This document shows positions 60,621-64,000 of a DNA stretch of 64,000 nt, one piece after another (the stretch's first letter is position 1; the number at the start of each line of letters is the position of its first letter). A model generated the notes under the pieces. It saw only the letters and a list, made by a program, of their open reading frames with translations, was not told the origin of the DNA and searched no databases. The DNA is taken from contig NZ_JAABOS010000001.1 in the NCBI RefSeq assembly GCF_010078235.1, positions 248,001-312,000 of the forward strand, written 5' to 3'. A program made the position numbers and the translations under genes. This stretch comes from Cognatundibacterium crateris (GTDB taxonomy: Bacteria; Pseudomonadota; Gammaproteobacteria; Burkholderiales; Burkholderiaceae_D).

Positions 60621-61478
60621 TTACTGAGTCCGTGTTGCTGAGGTAATCAGGACAGGCGTGACCGGTACGAAGGTTAAGCCACCCTGATTTGATACGGTCA
60701 CACCATTGATTGCATCCATGATTTCTATTCCGGTAATAATCTTACCGAAAACTGCGTAGCCCGCATTTGTTGCTGAGTAATCGAAGGCTGCACTGTTATC
60801 TTTTACATTGAAATAAAACTGAGCCGTTGCGGAATTCAGATCGCTGGTGCGTGCCATGCCTATGGTGCCACGTACATTGCTCAGACCATTTTTGGATTCC
60901 AGTACGATGGGTGCGGACGCGCTGGCGGGTTGCAAGTCCTTGGTATACCCGCCACCTTGTACCACCAGGTCTTTTTCTACACGGTGAAAAATCTTACTGA
61001 CATAAAAGCCGCTTTCCACATAATTGAGGAAGTTATCGACTGACACCGGAGCCTTGCCAGGATTGAGCTCAATCACGATATTTCCCATAGACGTGCCCAG
61101 TGTTACCTGCGGTTGTGCATTCAGCACAGAAGTCATGGTCGCCTGATAGGCCAGTACATTATTGGCGTTCAACACATTCGTGGTAACACTGCCTACGGTA
61201 ATGATCTTACAAGTGAAAGTGCGTTGCGTGGCGGTGCCGCCGGCTGATTCTGAGACAGCTGCACAGCCGGTGCTGGATACGGTAATGCCTTTATCGAGAT
61301 TCTGACCTTGCACCTTGATGGTGGCAATTTTGCGGTAAGCAACCTGATCTATGCTGACGCTGCTGACTGTTGCGAGTACAGTCGGTGCCGGATTGCTTTT
61401 TCCGCCGCAGGCGCTCAGTAAACCTAAGGATGCCAATGTGGCGAATACCCATGTTGTTGCTTTCAATCTGATCTCCAT
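60621..61478 (-). CDS. Lipoprotein cyclophilin-type peptidyl-prolyl isomerase
   Basis: A 285-residue lipoprotein (lipobox LLSAC at about 20-24). Residues about 40-125 form an IPT/TIG-like beta domain, and about 126-280 a cyclophilin domain with FHRVEKDLVVQGGGY (catalytic Arg in FHRV), GTIGMARTSDLNSATAQFYF and AVFGKIITGIEIMD. It should catalyse Pro isomerisation at the outer membrane or in the periplasm. The fusion with a lipid anchor and an extra N-terminal domain is less common than plain PpiA/PpiB. Confidence 0.9.
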   Translation of the reverse strand: MEIRLKATTWVFATLASLGLLSACGGKSNPAPTVLATVSSVSIDQVAYRKIATIKVQGQNLDKGITVSSTGCAAVSESAGGTATQRTFTCKIITVGSVTTNVLNANNVLAYQATMTSVLNAQPQVTLGTSMGNIVIELNPGKAPVSVDNFLNYVESGFYVSKIFHRVEKDLVVQGGGYTKDLQPASASAPIVLESKNGLSNVRGTIGMARTSDLNSATAQFYFNVKDNSAAFDYSATNAGYAVFGKIITGIEIMDAINGVTVSNQGGLTFVPVTPVLITSATRTQ

Positions 61479-61528
61479 GAAATAAATGAATAATAAAAAC
61501 AGCCCTTAGCCGGTGTGTTCATGTGTGA

Positions 61529-62830
61529 TTAAATCAGTCCCTCGAACAGGGCGACATCAACCACTTCACCAGCCTGGACCTGATCCTGATGATGATGTAA
61601 AACGATCATGCAATTCGCTTCAGACATAGAGCGCAATATACCCGAACCTTGTGTGCCTGTGACGGAAACTTCTAACTGTCCACGTAAATTTCTTTTCAAA
61701 ATTCCACGCTGAAATTCTGTTCTGCCAGACTTTTTATCCAGTTGGCTCGTCGTCACTGCCGGAATCAGCAAGGGCTCCGTCAGCTCAGTCCCCATCATTT
61801 GCAGCAAAGCAGGGCGCGCCAGAAAATAGAAGCTGGTCATCACAGCAACCGGGTTGCCGGGTAGCCCGAAGAACAGTGCAGATTGCGTGCCATCATGTAT
61901 CGTGCCGAAAGCCATAGGGCGGCCCGGACGCATAGCAATTTGCCAGAAGGCGATATCACCGAGCCTGTTCATGGTGAGCCGGGTCAGGTCGGCACTGCCT
62001 TGCGATACGCCGCCGGAAGTAATGAGCACATCGGCTTGCTGACACGCGGCACGAAAGGCAGATTCCAGTTGTGCCGCATCATCCGGGATGATGCCCAAAT
62101 CTATCGCTACACAGCCCAGCCGGCTCAGCATGCCAAGCAGGGTGTAGCGGTTACTGTCATACACGCAGCCATGCTCACTCGCTTCACCCTGGGTGAGAAT
62201 TTCATCACCGGTAGAAAAGAAAGCGACGCGCAATCGTGTTTCTACTTTTATTTCTGTGAGCCCCAGTGAGGCCAGTAAACCCAGATCCGCCGGTGTAAGT
62301 ATGCGTCCTTTTTTAAGCGCGATACAGCCACGCTGTAAATCTTCACCGCGCAGACGCCGATGTGCGCCAGGACTGCCAGCATGAGCAGGCAGAGTGATAT
62401 GCGTGTCGGTCTGTGCTGACAGTTGCTCATACGGGATCACGCTGTCGCAGCCGCTGGGCATTACCGCGCCGGTCATGATGCGTATGCATTCTCCAGTGTT
62501 GACCTGTCCCTGAAACGGCACACCAGCTAAGGCAGAACCGATAATGCTGAGTGTAATTTCATCTGTGGCGCTGGCTTCGGATGAAGCAAACGCATAGCCA
62601 TCCATCGCCGCATTATCATGCGCAGGTACATCAATTGGCGATATCAGATCTTGCGCTAAGACCCTGCCTAAGGCGGCTGTCAGAGCCAATGTCTCATGGC
62701 CAGGTTTGCGTCTGGTCAGACTGGCGATTTTTTTCTTCGCCTCATTCAGGCTGAGCAGCGCTTTATTGTCCGCCTTTACACTCGGGACACTGGAGGAAGC
62801 ATGGGCTGGATGGGGGCTGCTATGCATCAT
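61529..62830 (-). CDS. moeA: Molybdopterin molybdenumtransferase MoeA
   Basis: MoeA inserts molybdate into adenylylated molybdopterin. The 433-residue protein begins with a Ser/His-rich tail, then SLNEAKKKIASL and the characteristic DVPAHDNAAMDGYAF near 75-90; TGAVMPSGCDSVIPYEQ, FSTGDEI and GLPGNPVAVMTSFY follow, all MoeA signatures. I start it at ATG 62830, overlapping the mobA stop; an in-frame TTG at 62842 is less likely. It is third in moaA-mobA-moeA. Confidence 0.95.
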   Translation of the reverse strand: MMHSSPHPAHASSSVPSVKADNKALLSLNEAKKKIASLTRRKPGHETLALTAALGRVLAQDLISPIDVPAHDNAAMDGYAFASSEASATDEITLSIIGSALAGVPFQGQVNTGECIRIMTGAVMPSGCDSVIPYEQLSAQTDTHITLPAHAGSPGAHRRLRGEDLQRGCIALKKGRILTPADLGLLASLGLTEIKVETRLRVAFFSTGDEILTQGEASEHGCVYDSNRYTLLGMLSRLGCVAIDLGIIPDDAAQLESAFRAACQQADVLITSGGVSQGSADLTRLTMNRLGDIAFWQIAMRPGRPMAFGTIHDGTQSALFFGLPGNPVAVMTSFYFLARPALLQMMGTELTEPLLIPAVTTSQLDKKSGRTEFQRGILKRNLRGQLEVSVTGTQGSGILRSMSEANCMIVLHHHQDQVQAGEVVDVALFEGLI

Positions 62831-63443
62831 ATTTTTCAGCAAGGATTAATTCATGTTCGGTATTAATATTGGTGAAAGCCAGCGACTCTGGAAAATAGCA
62901 CAGCGCCAGGCGCTGCCCTTCCATCCATAATCTGGCTTTACTTTGCCCACTCTCCAGATACAGGCTTAAATCGGCTGCCAAGTGCTTGCGTACCAGTGCA
63001 AATACCGGTTGCGGCTGCAATCCTGATTTACCCATTTCACGGGTGGCAGCAATCGCAATATCCGCAGCTTGCGCCGACAGTGTCGCATATAAGCGTGCAG
63101 CCAGGTCCAGCGGGATGAAAGGCGAGTCACAAGCTACGCTGAGTACAAATTCCGTGTCTGCTTGCAGTAAGCCTGCATGCAGTCCTGCCAGTGGCCCGGC
63201 AAAGCCGCTAATCTGATCGCTGCAAACGGCATGGCCAAACTGCGCATACTGATCCAGATTTCGGTTCGCATTAATGAGAACAGCCGCCACTTGTGGCTGC
63301 AGGCGTTCGCATACCCAGGCTGTCAGCGGGCGACCGCGAAACAGATGCAAGCCTTTATCGCAATTCCCTAAGCGCGATCCGCGCCCGCCCGCCAGCAGCA
63401 GGCCAGTTACAGAATGCAAGGGATAGTCAGGCGAGGGCTGCAT
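62820..63443 (-). CDS. mobA: Molybdenum cofactor guanylyltransferase MobA
   Basis: MobA transfers GMP from GTP to molybdenum cofactor. The 207-residue protein shows the nucleotide-binding LLLAGGRGSRLGNCDKGL at about 16-33, FAGPLAGLHAGL, SVACDSPFIP (metal Asp) and the C-terminal FTNINTEHEL. It lies between moaA and moeA and overlaps the latter slightly, so it is probably co-transcribed with it. Confidence 0.95.
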   Translation of the reverse strand: MQPSPDYPLHSVTGLLLAGGRGSRLGNCDKGLHLFRGRPLTAWVCERLQPQVAAVLINANRNLDQYAQFGHAVCSDQISGFAGPLAGLHAGLLQADTEFVLSVACDSPFIPLDLAARLYATLSAQAADIAIAATREMGKSGLQPQPVFALVRKHLAADLSLYLESGQSKARLWMEGQRLALCYFPESLAFTNINTEHELILAEKYDA

Positions 63444-63519
63444 AGTCGGTCTCTTGGAATAATGAAGCGGGGCATACTGTACAGTGCTGGTGGATATTGG
63501 GCTGTCAGGCAGTCGGGTT

Positions 63520-64000
63520 TCAGCCGCCTATATAAGACATTTCTATCTTTTTATAGCCTGAACCTGGCGTAGACAGCCCGGCACTTCTGAGTTCCGAGTA
63601 ACGGTCGTCGCGCTGTTGCCAGACGCTGGCTATACCGTTAGCGAGCTCCTGATCGCTGCTGATTCTGGCTGAGCGTAAGAGTGGGCGCAGGTCATAGCCA
63701 CGGGTCGCAAACAGGCAAGTGTACAACTGCCCCTCAGTCGATAAGCGTATGCGCGAACAATCGCCGCAAAAGGCTTGCGTCACACTCGATATGATGCCGA
63801 TTTCACCCGCGTACAGCTGATGCTTCCAGCGTCTCGCGGTCTCGCCCGCATAATTGGCATCGAGTGAGTTCAATTGCATTCCCGCCTGTTGTAAGCGCTG
63901 CAGTATCTGATCCGCAGTGACTACCTCGCCCATGCGCCAGCCGTTCGAAGCGCCGACATCCATGTATTCGATGAAGCGCAGGATATGTGCAGAGTGTTTG
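63520..64000 (-). CDS. moaA: GTP 3',8-cyclase MoaA, 3' part only (cut by window edge)
   Basis: The C-terminal about 160 residues of MoaA, the radical-SAM enzyme of the first molybdopterin step. The frame runs to the right edge of the window, so the N-terminal CxxxCxxC iron-sulfur site is outside. Visible: [14 protein letters not shown], the second [4Fe-4S] site [20 protein letters not shown] (C-x2-C-x13-C), and the C-terminal Gly-Gly (SYIGG) required for activity in MoaA. It leads mobA and moeA on the minus strand. Confidence 0.95.
   Translation of the reverse strand, partial: KHSAHILRFIEYMDVGASNGWRMGEVVTADQILQRLQQAGMQLNSLDANYAGETARRWKHQLYAGEIGIISSVTQAFCGDCSRIRLSTEGQLYTCLFATRGYDLRPLLRSARISSDQELANGIASVWQQRDDRYSELRSAGLSTPGSGYKKIEMSYIGG

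Noticed and set aside
1-64000. tRNA or rRNA genes, CRISPR array, prophage or integron
   Set aside because: I found no T-loop-like motifs in tRNA context, no regularly spaced direct repeats and no integrase or phage structural genes on reading both strands; a covariance search would be decisive.

Overview
The window looks like chromosomal DNA of a Burkholderiales betaproteobacterium. I infer an Oxalobacteraceae-type organism (Undibacterium/Herminiimonas-like) from the gene order rpsB-tsf-pyrH-frr-cdsA-dxr-rseP-bamA-ompH-lpxD-fabZ-lpxA-lpxB, the imuA-imuB-dnaE2 mutagenesis cassette, the glnD-map pair and the moderate base composition. No rRNA, tRNA or CRISPR array was seen, and no insertion sequence apart from one REP-associated transposase (RAYT) and its relics. 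Two genes run off the ends: an SDR oxidoreductase on the left (5' end missing) and moaA on the right (only its 3' end present).

Layout. 1-7.1 kb: metabolic and housekeeping genes (SDR, PLP-dependent cystathionine-synthase-like enzyme, FtsX-type permease, truncated haemoglobin, rmuC, a small membrane protein). 7.1-7.6 kb: a degenerate REP/RAYT element. 7.6-11.9 kb, minus strand: pseudouridine synthase, glnD, map. 12-25.6 kb: the translation, phospholipid, isoprenoid, outer-membrane and lipid A cluster, ending in a strong terminator. uppS, usually found between frr and cdsA, is absent there and a large hairpin occupies the gap. 25.7-31 kb: TatD nuclease, ankyrin protein, then a long structured leader before a two-gene ABC transporter without a binding protein. 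31-33.2 kb: an AT-rich accessory patch with an intact RAYT, a RAYT relic, six palindromes and small orphan genes. 33.6-48.2 kb: an envelope and stress-like group (periplasmic C-x10-C repeat protein, fatty acid hydroxylase-like protein, two OmpA proteins, YSC84 protein, His/Cys-rich small protein, a 2972-residue cyclic glucan synthase, DUF4398 lipoprotein). 48.3-50.9 kb: DsbA-like oxidoreductase, lactate dehydrogenase, Sel1 protein. 50.9-56.5 kb: dnaE2, imuB, imuA read leftward from a LexA box that lies inside a 50-bp palindrome. 56.7-60.1 kb: porin, phosphate-binding-like protein and GGDEF protein. 60.2-64 kb: ComEA-like HhH protein, lipoprotein cyclophilin and molybdenum cofactor genes moeA, mobA, moaA.

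How it works together. The 12-25.6 kb block supplies protein synthesis, CDP-diacylglycerol, isoprenoid precursor, outer-membrane assembly and lipid A. It shows several internal RNA control points: a possible S2 leader, an attenuator between rpsB and tsf, and hairpins before frr and cdsA. The 36-48 kb block looks like an osmotic or envelope stress group around periplasmic glucan synthesis. The least explained items are the pair of non-autonomous REP elements that keep only the 3' end of a RAYT gene and appear to share one deletion junction, the structured leader of the ABC transporter, the triplicated C-x10-C protein, the missing uppS, and the extended SOS palindrome.
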